From an uncultured Alphaproteobacteria bacterium (GTDB lineage: Bacteria; Pseudomonadota; Alphaproteobacteria; RF32; CAG-239): a stretch of DNA of 49,075 nt. A program made the position numbers and the translations under genes. Positions within the stretch are counted from its first letter, which is position 1. Each line of letters starts with the position of its first letter. The notes under the pieces were generated by a model. It was given only the letters and a program-made list of their open reading frames with translations, made no database searches and was not told the origin of the DNA. Location: the NCBI GenBank assembly GCA_944393715.1, contig CALYBB010000027.1, positions 1 to 49,075 on the forward strand. The letters are read 5' to 3'. Shown here in pieces: positions 35,559 through 43,990 of the stretch.

Positions 35559-36266
35559 TTATCTGGACAGCCAAACCAACTTGGCAGCACACTCCGATGC
35601 CGTCATCCCGCGCACACGGCAACGGTTAACCACAATATTAGGCGCTTTATCCATACTGTAGCAACCTTTTCCCATCAGCGAATAGTTATAATAAGTCTGC
35701 GTATTGGGCAAAACATCGGAAAACGACAGCGTCGTCGTCATATCCGGCCACACAAGCTTAACATCCAGTTGCGTAATTTTGCGATCAAGATTCGACAAAA
35801 TATTAAACCGAACATCACATCGCGGAAAATTTTTCTGATAATTGTCAATCCTAAATCTGTCATAATAAAGAAAAATATTATCAGCTTTCTTCATCCGCCC
35901 TTTTTCATCAACGGCAACAAATGCCTGTCCTCCGCGAACTGATCCGTCGACAGTCGGCGTATCAAGACGATAAAGTTCCCCTTCGGGAATAAAAATATCT
36001 TCCGCTTCGGCATCTTGCTCGTTATTGTCTAAAGCAACCGTGCCCATCTGACCGGCAGAAACATTTTCCTCCGTCGACAAATTGCCGTCCTCGTCAACCG
36101 GCGATTCAGCTATGCTCTGTTCCGACTCAACAGCCCGAGGCTGACTGGGGACGGACATATCCTCGGCAGAAAACACCTGCGCAAACGCCGGCTCTGCAAC
36201 CGCCAGCACCAACATTAGCCCCGCTCCTATCAGTCTAAGCCTAAGCAACAATTTCTCCTTCAGCAT
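35559..36266 (-). CDS. Periplasmic Cys-rich protein, 235 aa (paralog of the 37022 gene)
   Basis: I do not recognise a named family. A signal peptide (about 1-29, ending PAFA) precedes an acidic linker (40-95). A beta-type domain follows, with FRIDNYQKNFPRCDVRFNI and ITQLDVKLVWPDM. Cysteines are at 150, 202, 216 and 226. The last three have the same C-X13-C-(X9-13)-C order as in the 37022 gene, which makes the two likely homologs. The ATG at 36266 has a weak site; a TTG at residue 7 has AAGGAG ahead and is an alternative. It ends 7 nt before slt. Confidence 0.7.
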   Translation of the reverse strand: MLKEKLLLRLRLIGAGLMLVLAVAEPAFAQVFSAEDMSVPSQPRAVESEQSIAESPVDEDGNLSTEENVSAGQMGTVALDNNEQDAEAEDIFIPEGELYRLDTPTVDGSVRGGQAFVAVDEKGRMKKADNIFLYYDRFRIDNYQKNFPRCDVRFNILSNLDRKITQLDVKLVWPDMTTTLSFSDVLPNTQTYYNYSLMGKGCYSMDKAPNIVVNRCRVRGMTASECAAKLVWLSR

Positions 36267-36290
36267 AAAAAACGCCTACACGTCTCGGCC

Positions 36291-37022
36291 TTATTTTTTT
36301 TCAAACGATTCGGTCTGATCCATGTCCTTGGCAATATCTTCAATAACGTCAATTGTTTCTAGATAAATGTCCTCAAGTTCTTTTTCCGCCTCGTCAAACT
36401 CCAGATCTTCCATTGCAATCTGCTGCTCCAACGAAATTTCTTTAAACTCGGTATAATACTCAGCATTCATCGGCGAAACATAGCGAAACATATTGTCGCA
36501 ACTCTGCCGCGAAAAACTGCTCCCCATCGACGCCGTGCCGCAATTATCAACTTTTATATCCATATCGTTCAAGAGCAAAAAGCACCGATCCGTATCAACC
36601 TTGGCCTTAAGAGAAACCTGCTGCTTAGCTTTGAGCGGCGGCAACTTCAAAGACACCGTAACATCTTTGCTGGTAAAACCGGAAGTCGAATAGCGCGACC
36701 GTACAGCGTTTGGCGCCTTTCTTTTTTGCTCTTTGGCCGCACGCTCTTCCTGATCTATCATTTCGCCGACAACTTCGTCATTCCACCCCAATGTCAACGC
36801 AATATTCGACATATCTTTTGAGGTATTATTGAAAAAAGTCGCCCCGATATTGCAATAGAGCACATTTCCATCCATATCTTTTTCCGGCACGACATCATGA
36901 ATCTTAAACAAGACCTCGCCGGCCTGTTCTTCCTTCTCCTGCGGAGCTGCCGCCGCAATTCCGGAAATCGACACCGTTCCCAGCATCAAAATACCTGTCA
37001 AAACTGTTGCTGTTTTATGCAT
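36291..37022 (-). CDS. Periplasmic Cys-rich protein, 243 aa (paralog of the 36266 gene)
   Basis: I do not recognise a named family. A signal peptide (1-26) is followed by an Ig-like beta domain with EVLFKIHDVVPEKDMDGNVL and NIALTLGWNDE. Cys residues are at 57, 147, 161 and 175. The tail from 190 is a strongly acidic helix. The start at 37022 has AAGGA 8 nt upstream and gives a clean signal peptide. It lies 24 nt before the 36266 gene and then slt. A cell-envelope role together with slt is suggested by position only. Confidence 0.7.
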   Translation of the reverse strand: MHKTATVLTGILMLGTVSISGIAAAAPQEKEEQAGEVLFKIHDVVPEKDMDGNVLYCNIGATFFNNTSKDMSNIALTLGWNDEVVGEMIDQEERAAKEQKRKAPNAVRSRYSTSGFTSKDVTVSLKLPPLKAKQQVSLKAKVDTDRCFLLLNDMDIKVDNCGTASMGSSFSRQSCDNMFRYVSPMNAEYYTEFKEISLEQQIAMEDLEFDEAEKELEDIYLETIDVIEDIAKDMDQTESFEKK

Positions 37023-37119
37023 TTTCCATTCCTTTTTTTGCAAAATTCCAAGATTTCTGCCAGTCTTCCAATACATCATTTTATGCTATCATATAGGATT
37101 TTTCCTAAAATACCATTAA

Positions 37120-37938
37120 TTATTGCAACAAAGCATTGAACTGTTGATTATTTTCGCACAATGCTTTTTTAAGGCGCAAAAAATCGGCCCACGCCTTAGC
37201 TTTTTGTGCCGGTGTACGCAAAAGATAAGCCGGATGATACCCTGCCAACACCCGGATCTTGCGGCCGTCTGAGCTCTCATATTCCTGCCATTTTCCCCTG
37301 AGCCGCGAAATACTCTCCGAATTACCCAAAAGCGAATTAACCGCAACCGCACCCAACGCGAAAATATAATCCGGTTTAACTATTTCAATCTGCTTTTTCA
37401 AAAAAGGCAAACAAACGGCAATCTCCGCATCAGAAGGCGAACGGTTCCCCGGCGGACGCCACGGCAAAATATTGCAAATATAACAAGAATTGCGATCAAG
37501 CCCCACCGCTGCCAGCATTTTATCCAAAAGATGGCCGCTTCGTCCGACAAAAGCTTTTCCTGCCAAATCTTCTTCTGCTCCCGGCGCTTCGCCGACCAAC
37601 ATAACCTTAGCTGCCGGATTACCGTCCCCGATAACCGTTTTTTTGGCATTATATTTTAACGAGCATCCTTCAAAGCTTTCCACAACTTGCCGCAACTCAT
37701 CCATTGTCCGAACATTACGGCACACATCGTCAGCACTTTTAACCGCTGCGGCAGATGACAAAGCCAACGAGGACGTTGCCGGTCTCGCGGCAAAACGTGT
37801 CTCGTTTTTTTGCGCCTCCGAAAAATGCGGCAAAGCCCCGCCCGAAAGCGCCAAAACCTCACCGCCGCAGGTTTCGTCCACTCCAGACAAAATATAGAAT
37901 TCAAGCACTTCTCGTGCGTTCATATTCTCTTGACTCAT
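37120..37938 (-). CDS. Uracil-DNA glycosylase (family 4-like, alphaproteobacterial type)
   Basis: Removes uracil from DNA to start base-excision repair. The core has VMLVGEAPGAEEDLAGKAFVG, a GRSGHLLDKML stretch, NILPWRPPGNRSP and the final GYHPAYLLR, all typical of family 4-type enzymes. The N-terminal 90 residues are variable. The position where family 4 enzymes have a CxxC of the Fe-S cluster reads FEGCSLKYNAKKTV, with only one Cys, so a full cluster is doubtful. The start could also be the ATG at 37923. It is divergent from the TPR lipoprotein gene. Confidence 0.88.
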   Translation of the reverse strand: MSQENMNAREVLEFYILSGVDETCGGEVLALSGGALPHFSEAQKNETRFAARPATSSLALSSAAAVKSADDVCRNVRTMDELRQVVESFEGCSLKYNAKKTVIGDGNPAAKVMLVGEAPGAEEDLAGKAFVGRSGHLLDKMLAAVGLDRNSCYICNILPWRPPGNRSPSDAEIAVCLPFLKKQIEIVKPDYIFALGAVAVNSLLGNSESISRLRGKWQEYESSDGRKIRVLAGYHPAYLLRTPAQKAKAWADFLRLKKALCENNQQFNALLQ

Positions 37939-38092
37939 GACAAGCGGATTCTAAAATAATTATTTTTCTTAGGCAAGAATAAACATTTATTTGCACAAAT
38001 TTAATCATATATTGATAATCTTATTGTATGATTTGAAAAACATGTATAAGATACCCGCAATGCAAAAAATTTTATCAGGAAAATTTCTGACA

Positions 38093-39898
38093 ATGGGAAA
38101 AATCAGTTTTATATCGGTTTTGTTGGTTGCAGCCGTTATCTTCATTTCGTGTTCGCCAATCGTGCACACCGATATTCCCGTCCCTGCACCAAACAAAACT
38201 GAAAAAGACCTCGAAATCAACGCCTACGGCGCCTATCTGGCCGGAAGAGTTGCCCATATCCGCAAAGACTTTGATCAGGCAGCGGATTACTACAAATTGG
38301 CCTATGCCAAAGATCCCCAAAATGCCGAATTAATCGATAAACTTTATTTGCTTCTTGCCTCAAAAGGTCGTATCGACGAAGCCGCCGAATACGCCCAAAA
38401 AGCTATTGACGCCAAAACATCAAACAGCTTTGCTTATATGCTGTCGGCCGCAAAGCAAATGCACGACGGGCAATATGCCGATTCGCTCAAGACCATGAGT
38501 CAAATAAACGATCCCATATACAAAGTTTTTATTACACCTTTGTTCAATGCATGGAACTACGCCGGTCTCAACCAACAGCAAAAAGCCCTTGCTGAACTTG
38601 AAAAGCTCAAACAAGAAAAAGGATTTGCTTCTATATACCGGCAACATCGAGCCATGCTGTTTGACTATTTGGGGCAAAATCGCGAAGCAGCTCAAGCTTA
38701 CGAACAGCTAATAACCGACAAAAACGCAGAAATATCCGTCCGCCTGTTAGAATTAATAACCAATTTCTACATTCGTACCGGCCAAAAAGACAAAGCTGTT
38801 GCCATCATGGATTCTACCGTCAACAACCAATCTTTGGATACATTGCTCAAATCCCTGCGGCTTAAAGTTGCCGCCGCAGATCCCAAAACAGCCGAGCCGA
38901 TTTTATCTTCGGCACAAATCGGTGCTGCCGAGGCCTTGTTTACCATTGCATCAACCTTTCGTTATGACGAAGTAATCGACATCGCACACATGTACACGGC
39001 GTTAGCCATCTACATGAATCCGCAATACAACACCGCCAAAATATTAATGGCCGATATTTTTGAGGTTCGTGAAATGTACGATGATGCCAACCGCCTCTAC
39101 GACAGTATCGACAAAAACGACATCGCCTACTATCCGGCACAACTTAAAAAAGCCCGCAATCTTTCCCATCAAGAGGATTTCAAGGGAGCCGAGATCTTAT
39201 TAGAATCTCTGAGTTCTGATTATAACGACATCCAAATATACATGGAACTCGGCGATGTCCTCCGTTTAAGCGGCCGTTTTGCCGAGGCCGTCAAATATTA
39301 TGACCGCGCTCTCCAAATGGCAGACAGCCCCGTAACCATGTGGGTGCTTTATTATGCCAAAGGTGTTTCTCTAGAGCGCACTGGCCATTGGCAGGAAGCC
39401 GAAGAAACCTTGTTAAAAGCCTACGATATAAACAAGCATTTTCTTGTTTTAAACCATCTTGGCTATACGTGGATGCGCCAAAACAAAAAAATAAACGAAG
39501 CTTTTGAGATGATTGTAGAAGCTTATAATCAGGCTCCGTTTGATCCAAGCATCAATGACAGTCTGGGCTTTGCGCTATATAATCTCGGTTACTATGGTAT
39601 GTCCCTAAAATACCTTGAAAAAGCAGCCGAATCTTATCCGTCGTCTGCCGTAATCAGTGCACATCTCGGCGATGCTTATTGGTTGACCGGACGCAAAAAC
39701 GAGGCTCGTTTTCAATGGCGACATGCACTGCGCCTCAAAGATGACAGCGGAGAACTTGATATTGAAGCAACCAGAAAAAAAATAACCGACGGCATTCCCG
39801 AACCGGCTCTCAGCTACGACAAAGATCAGATCGAAGCTTTAATCAAAAAAATTCATTCTCCTCAGAAGGCCGTTTTCAAAATTGTTCGCAAACAATAG
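38093..39898 (+). CDS. TPR-repeat lipoprotein, 601 aa
   Basis: A tetratricopeptide-repeat protein. From the ATG at 38093 the signal peptide MGKISFISVLLVAAVIFISC carries a lipobox, so the mature protein is a lipoprotein. TPR units run through most of it; DQAADYYKLAYAKDPQNAEL and FAEAVKYYDRALQMADSPVT are examples. The SYPSSAVISAHLGDAYWLTGRKNEA unit ends the series. AGGAAA lies 11 nt before this ATG; 38060 is an alternative start. Such proteins are scaffolds in envelope complexes. No promoter was placed. The palindrome at 39969 can act as its terminator. Confidence 0.88.
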   Translation: MGKISFISVLLVAAVIFISCSPIVHTDIPVPAPNKTEKDLEINAYGAYLAGRVAHIRKDFDQAADYYKLAYAKDPQNAELIDKLYLLLASKGRIDEAAEYAQKAIDAKTSNSFAYMLSAAKQMHDGQYADSLKTMSQINDPIYKVFITPLFNAWNYAGLNQQQKALAELEKLKQEKGFASIYRQHRAMLFDYLGQNREAAQAYEQLITDKNAEISVRLLELITNFYIRTGQKDKAVAIMDSTVNNQSLDTLLKSLRLKVAAADPKTAEPILSSAQIGAAEALFTIASTFRYDEVIDIAHMYTALAIYMNPQYNTAKILMADIFEVREMYDDANRLYDSIDKNDIAYYPAQLKKARNLSHQEDFKGAEILLESLSSDYNDIQIYMELGDVLRLSGRFAEAVKYYDRALQMADSPVTMWVLYYAKGVSLERTGHWQEAEETLLKAYDINKHFLVLNHLGYTWMRQNKKINEAFEMIVEAYNQAPFDPSINDSLGFALYNLGYYGMSLKYLEKAAESYPSSAVISAHLGDAYWLTGRKNEARFQWRHALRLKDDSGELDIEATRKKITDGIPEPALSYDKDQIEALIKKIHSPQKAVFKIVRKQ

Positions 39899-39935
39899 CT
39901 TTCTGCCTTCTCGGTATAATTGCAGGTAAATATTA

Positions 39936-39964
39936 TTGTTTTTTTAACGGTTCCATGTTATAAT
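39936..39964 (+). promoter_or_regulatory. Promoter of Lcl/DUF1566-like paralog B
   Basis: TTGTTT (39936-39941), 17-nt spacer, perfect TATAAT (39959-39964). Transcription should start near 39971, at the very beginning of the first palindrome. The spacer and the 10-nt gap to the palindrome core are identical to those at the promoter of paralog A. Confidence 0.8.
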
Positions 39965-39968
39965 TTAC

Positions 39969-40014
39969 AAAACTGTTGCAAAAAAAGGATCCTTTTTTTG
40001 CAACAGTTTTTTTT
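39969..40014 (+). terminator. Extended palindrome B1, terminator-like, at the transcription start
   Basis: A perfect 42-nt palindrome (39969-40010) containing the shared 30-nt core (39975-40004) with central AT, and followed by four more T after the arm's own TTTT. It has the form of an intrinsic terminator. It would end the TPR gene transcript and also interrupt RNA begun at the 39936 promoter after about 40 nt. Confidence 0.85.
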
Positions 40015-40063
40015 AGTTTTGAAACATTATTTTATCTTTGTTTTTACACATTTTTTTGAAATC

Positions 40064-40107
40064 CCTCCGTGTTGCAAAAAAAGGATCCTTTTTTTGCAAC
40101 ACGGAGG
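40064..40107 (+). repeat. Extended palindrome B2 that includes the Shine-Dalgarno
   Basis: A perfect 44-nt palindrome with the 30-nt shared core (40071-40100, central AT) and flanks CCTCCGT / ACGGAGG. The right flank is the GGAGG ribosome-binding site of the 40116 gene, so in RNA it pairs with CCTCC and would be closed to the ribosome. Confidence 0.95.
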
Positions 40108-40115
40108 ATGCTGCC

Positions 40116-40892
40116 ATGAAAAAATATCTATTATCAACAAGCGTTGCCTTAACATGCCTGACAGTCGGCTCTGCCGCCGCGACCGATCCCGTTTGCCGCT
40201 CGCTGCCTGATTGTGCGGAATATGGTTTTACCATGAACGCCTCAGATTGTGAAGGCAAACCAAGCCTGAAATGCCCCTTTGATTACAGCAAACTTTTTTG
40301 CGTTCCAGATAAAACAGAAACACCTCCCGAGCCAGAACCCGAACCGACCCCAGAACCTGTCGCCGTTCCTTGTAAAATCGGTTCAATTGTCCGTTCCGAC
40401 GGACAATGCTACGACGGCGATCCGGATATAGCGCAAGTCGGTATTGTTTTTGATCCTGACAGACGTAAAGCTATTCCTATCCGAAAGGTGTTGTGGGGAC
40501 TAGTATGGAGCGATCCCGAAATTAACATCCCACAACTCGAACATTGTCCTACCAATTACAAAAGCTGCGGCGCCGACGGCGAAGCCAACACCTCCAAAAT
40601 TGTCTCAACCTTGCGCCCAAACACCGATTATGCCGCAGGTTATTGCGCCAATGCCGGTTATTTTCTGCCTAGCGTCGAAGAACTACAAACCATAGCAGAA
40701 CACATAGATGAAATAAAAAAAAGCGCTTTCTCTTTTGGTTCTGATATGAATTTTAGTCTTAGCTATCTCTACTGGTCGTCCACACAATATGATAATCAGT
40801 ACGTCGTAGCTGTCGATCTGCATGATGGACTTTTAGATTTATTCCAAAAAGACTATGTCTCGATCTACACCATGTGCGCCTACATCTATTAG
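40116..40892 (+). CDS. Secreted Cys-rich Lcl/DUF1566-like domain protein (paralog B)
   Basis: A 258-aa exported protein, the same length as its paralog at 15949-16725. A signal peptide (1-22) leads to the Cys-rich module CRSLPDCAEYGF and LKCPFDYSKLFC. A Pro/Glu-rich linker (PEPEPEPTPEP) absent from paralog A follows. The Lcl/DUF1566-like half contains AGYFLPSVEELQTI, then YWSSTQYDNQYVVAVDL and a final MCAYIY. The start at 40116 has GGAGG 8 nt upstream, inside a palindrome; an upstream frame extension to 40038 would translate the palindrome and is rejected. A surface-binding role is inferred. Confidence 0.8.
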   Translation: MKKYLLSTSVALTCLTVGSAAATDPVCRSLPDCAEYGFTMNASDCEGKPSLKCPFDYSKLFCVPDKTETPPEPEPEPTPEPVAVPCKIGSIVRSDGQCYDGDPDIAQVGIVFDPDRRKAIPIRKVLWGLVWSDPEINIPQLEHCPTNYKSCGADGEANTSKIVSTLRPNTDYAAGYCANAGYFLPSVEELQTIAEHIDEIKKSAFSFGSDMNFSLSYLYWSSTQYDNQYVVAVDLHDGLLDLFQKDYVSIYTMCAYIY

Positions 40893-40909
40893 TAAAAGCT
40901 CCGGATTCC

Positions 40910-40938
40910 AAACGCCTCAGTTGCTGCCTGAGGCGTTT
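40910..40938. terminator. Bidirectional terminator
   Basis: AAACGCCTCAG and CTGAGGCGTTT form an 11-bp perfect stem with a 7-nt loop between paralog B and the convergent prfC, overlapping the prfC stop. Confidence 0.85.
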
Positions 40939-42511
40939 ATTCCTTGACTTTAGCCAATTTCACTTTTGGAAAATCTTCCCGCGCCTTGTTCAAATGCCAG
41001 GCGTTACGCGCCAAAAACACCAAATCGCCGTCATGATCTTCCGCCAGTGTCAACCGATTGGCGTCCATAAATTTTTTAAGTTCGGCTTTATCCTCCGCGC
41101 TAACCCATCGCGCAGTAAAATACTGCGTCGGCTCAAACATCACCGGCAGATTAAATTCGTTTTTAATCCGGTCGGCCATCACCTCAAACTGCAACACCCC
41201 GACCACGCCGACAATCCATTCTGCACCGACCACCGGTTTAAAAATACTGGCGCCACCCTCCTCGGCAATCTGTTTTAAGGCATCGCCCAAATGCTTTGAT
41301 TTCAACGGATCCAGTGCCCGCACCGATTTTAACAATTCCGGCGCAAACGATGGTATGCCGGTAAAGTTGATTTTTTCGCCCTCGGTCAACGTATCACCGA
41401 TTCTCAACTGCCCATGGTTGGGTATACCGATAATATCGCCGGCAAAAGCGTCTTCCGCCAGTTCGCGCTCTTGTGCCATAAACATCACCGGTGTGGCTAC
41501 CTTGATACTTTTGCCGGTTCTGACCTGATACAAACCCATACCGCGCTTAAAATGCCCCGAACATATCCGCATAAAGGCAATACGGTCGCGGTGTTTCGGA
41601 TCCATATTGGCCTGAATTTTAAACACAAAACCGCTGACTTTTTCTTCTTCCGGCTTAACCATACGCTCAACCGCCGGATGCGGCCGCGGCGTCGGTGCAA
41701 ACTGTGCCAGCCCTTCCAAAACCTCTTTAACGCCGAAGTTGTTAATCGCACTGCCAAAGAAAACCGGCGTCATCGTTCCGGCCAGATAAGCCTCCAAATC
41801 AAACTTCGGACACAATGCCTCAATCATCATCACATCTTCGCGCAATTTAGCTGCCTGATGAGCCGGCAAAAGCGCGTCAAGCTTGGGGTCATCAAGCCCG
41901 CTGCAGGTTTCAATCACGCTGTTGATGGTCGACTTATCACCGGTTTTGCTCATCAAAATCATCCGATTGTTTAAGATATCATAACAACCCTTAAAATCTT
42001 TGCCCGACCCCACCGGCCAGCTTGCCGGTGTGACGTCGAGCGCCAGCGTTTTTTCAATCTCGTCCAGCAGCGCAAACGGATCCTGCCCCTCGCGGTCAAG
42101 TTTGTTGATAAAGGTAATAATCGGCACGTCGCGCAGCCGGCAAACCTCAAACAACTTTTTGGTCTGGCTCTCAATACCTTTGGCCGAATCAAGCACCATC
42201 ACCGCCGAATCAACCGCCGTCAACACACGGTAAGTATCTTCGGAAAAATCCTCGTGCCCCGGCGTATCCAACAAATTAAACGTGATATTTTCATAGTCAA
42301 AAGTCATCACTGACGACGCCACCGAAATCCCGCGCTCCTGCTCAACCTTCATCCAGTCCGAACGCGCGCGTCGGCTTTCACCCCGAGCTTTGACCGCACC
42401 CGCCTGCTGAATGGCTCCGCCGAACAACAACAGCTTTTCGGTTAAGGTTGTCTTACCGGCGTCTGGGTGGGAAATAATTGCAAAAGTCTTGCGCGGATTA
42501 ACTTTGTTCAT
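40937..42511 (-). CDS. prfC: Peptide chain release factor 3
   Basis: GTPase that recycles RF1 and RF2 from the ribosome after termination. G1 is SHPDAGKTT, followed by the switch region ARSDWMKVEQERGISVASSVM. G3 is DTPGHEDF and G4 is NKLD. The second domain and the C-terminal GGASIFKPVVGAEWIVGVVG region distinguish it from EF-G. The start at 42511 (MNKVNPRKTFAIISHPDAG) matches the family; longer starts lack support. The protein is 524 aa. The Shine-Dalgarno is weak. Confidence 0.97.
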   Translation of the reverse strand: MNKVNPRKTFAIISHPDAGKTTLTEKLLLFGGAIQQAGAVKARGESRRARSDWMKVEQERGISVASSVMTFDYENITFNLLDTPGHEDFSEDTYRVLTAVDSAVMVLDSAKGIESQTKKLFEVCRLRDVPIITFINKLDREGQDPFALLDEIEKTLALDVTPASWPVGSGKDFKGCYDILNNRMILMSKTGDKSTINSVIETCSGLDDPKLDALLPAHQAAKLREDVMMIEALCPKFDLEAYLAGTMTPVFFGSAINNFGVKEVLEGLAQFAPTPRPHPAVERMVKPEEEKVSGFVFKIQANMDPKHRDRIAFMRICSGHFKRGMGLYQVRTGKSIKVATPVMFMAQERELAEDAFAGDIIGIPNHGQLRIGDTLTEGEKINFTGIPSFAPELLKSVRALDPLKSKHLGDALKQIAEEGGASIFKPVVGAEWIVGVVGVLQFEVMADRIKNEFNLPVMFEPTQYFTARWVSAEDKAELKKFMDANRLTLAEDHDGDLVFLARNAWHLNKAREDFPKVKLAKVKE

Positions 42512-42602
42512 GATTTTATTCTTACAAAAAAGGTTAAAACTTGAGCCGTTTGTAGCCCAAAACACCCACGCTGTCAAGCATACTGTTTTTTCTGCTTTAA
42601 AC

Positions 42603-42637
42603 AAAAAAATTCCCCGCCGCAGGGCAGGGATTTTTTT
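42603..42637. terminator. Terminator at the end of the small membrane protein gene
   Basis: TCCCTGCC and GGCGGGGA (one wobble) form an 8-bp stem with seven T on both sides. It overlaps the stop codon of the 42636 gene. Confidence 0.8.
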
Positions 42638-42869
42638 ATAACAACAATACTACTACCCCCAAAAATATAAGGAGTAGGGATATTCCCACCAAATCACTCA
42701 GTGAGAAACCCCAAAAAACAACTATAGCCGCACTTCCGAAAGAAACCGCCGATTCCAGCAAATTTCCAGACAAGCTATATGTTTTTAGCGACACGGTACA
42801 TCCCATCGCTACTATTATCTGAACAATAACCAGAGTTATGATCAGAATAAAGATCCCAACTGTTTCCAT
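42636..42869 (-). CDS. Small hydrophobic membrane protein, 77 aa
   Basis: I do not recognise the family. Two or three membrane helices cover nearly the whole protein (about residues 3-24, 41-56 and 59-77). The short loop TYSLSGNLLES joins the first two. The leader before the ATG is A/T only, without a Shine-Dalgarno, as in other unknown genes here. A strong terminator ends it. It may be real, but short hydrophobic frames can arise by chance. Confidence 0.5.
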   Translation of the reverse strand: METVGIFILIITLVIVQIIVAMGCTVSLKTYSLSGNLLESAVSFGSAAIVVFWGFSLSDLVGISLLLIFLGVVVLLL

Positions 42870-42960
42870 ATAATTATATTTTTCATAATTTGTCCTATGC
42901 TTCGGTTACTACCACAAAAACCTTGTCCATGCAAGCTTTTTCTTATTATTTCTATCAACA

Positions 42961-42992
42961 AAAAACGCGCCGCCGTTCGGCAACGCGTTTTT
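42961..42992 (-). terminator. Intrinsic terminator downstream of the PpiC-type gene
   Basis: AAAAACGCG and CGCGTTTTT form a 9-bp stem with a partly paired GC-rich loop. On the minus strand it runs into TTTTTT. It lies about 80 nt after the stop of the 43075 gene. Confidence 0.75.
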
Positions 42993-43074
42993 TTCTTGAT
43001 CATCACTCCGATACTTATGCCAACACCAAAGATCGGGCGTACTTACCATCAAAACTAAGGAACTCCTTCCGAAG

Positions 43075-43887
43075 TCAATCCTTAATCTCCTCGCCTTCGG
43101 CGTTATATTTAACAATCGTCGCCTTATCCTGCAAGCCTTTGATAACATCACCCATAGTCTTTTGCGCCAGCATCGACCGCAGCTGCCGCTCGACCAGCTT
43201 CAGCGGCTGCGGCTTAGCATCTCGGATATCCTCAACCATAATCACATGGTAGCCAAACTTGGTTTTAACCGGCTGCTTGGTAAACTGGCCTTTTTTGAGC
43301 TTAAACGCCGCCTCGGAAAACTCCGGCACCATCATCTCTTTTGTAAAATAACCGAGCTCTGCGGGTTCTTCCGAATATTCTTTAGCCAACTTGTCAAAAT
43401 TGCCTTCCTTATTTAGACGAGCAATAACCTCTTTGGCTTTATCCTCGCTGTCAACCAAAATATGTTTGGCTTTAATTTCTTTTTCGCCCTTAAAACTGTC
43501 TTTATAGTCATTATAGAGCCTTCTAACCGCACTGTCGGTAACTTTTGCCCGCACTTCTTTCTCAAGATATATCTTGCGAGCCAATTCCTCTTTCAAAGCC
43601 TTCAACTGAACCTTATATTCCGGCGTTTCGGTAACTTTTGCATCAACAGCGGCCTGATAAACCACTTCACCGTCGACAAAAATATCCAGTGTCCGGTCAT
43701 AAAATTCATCAAACGATGTCTTTTCTTTAACCGCCGGATTCGTATTATAGGCAGCCTCAATATCCGCCACACTGATCTTTTTGCCGTTGATCACCGCCGC
43801 CACGCCGTCCTTGCCAGCCGCCGCGACATTTCCTGCCTGCAAAAGCACCAGCCCCATAACCGCCAAAACCGTATATTTTCTGTTCAT
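43075..43887 (-). CDS. Periplasmic parvulin-type peptidyl-prolyl isomerase (PpiC/SurA-like)
   Basis: A 270-aa exported foldase. The signal peptide (1-22) ends NVAAA. A SurA-like N-terminal helical region begins AAVINGKKISVADIEAAYN. The parvulin domain (about 128-220) contains KAKHILVDSEDKAKEVIARL, then AKEYSEEPAELGYFTKEMM and KTKFGYHVIMVED. Helps outer-membrane and periplasmic proteins to fold. GGAGG precedes the ATG at 43887; the longer frame upstream has no support. It is divergent from secA, another protein-export gene. Confidence 0.93.
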   Translation of the reverse strand: MNRKYTVLAVMGLVLLQAGNVAAAGKDGVAAVINGKKISVADIEAAYNTNPAVKEKTSFDEFYDRTLDIFVDGEVVYQAAVDAKVTETPEYKVQLKALKEELARKIYLEKEVRAKVTDSAVRRLYNDYKDSFKGEKEIKAKHILVDSEDKAKEVIARLNKEGNFDKLAKEYSEEPAELGYFTKEMMVPEFSEAAFKLKKGQFTKQPVKTKFGYHVIMVEDIRDAKPQPLKLVERQLRSMLAQKTMGDVIKGLQDKATIVKYNAEGEEIKD

Positions 43888-43990
43888 GCTACCCTCCTTA
43901 ATAAAAAACGCATTTATCTGAAAGTTATATAATAAAAGGACAAAATTTTCCAACTTATTTTTTTTGCTGGTTTATAACTCGGTACGGCTC

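Noticed and set aside
39969..40107. Paired palindromes as ends of a small mobile element
   Set aside because: No target-site duplication was seen and the inner sequences of the two loci are unrelated. Promoter geometry explains the pair better, though mobility is not excluded.
42909..43151. An 80-codon minus-strand frame overlapping the end of the PpiC-type gene
   Set aside because: It crosses an intrinsic terminator and overlaps the real gene in another frame.
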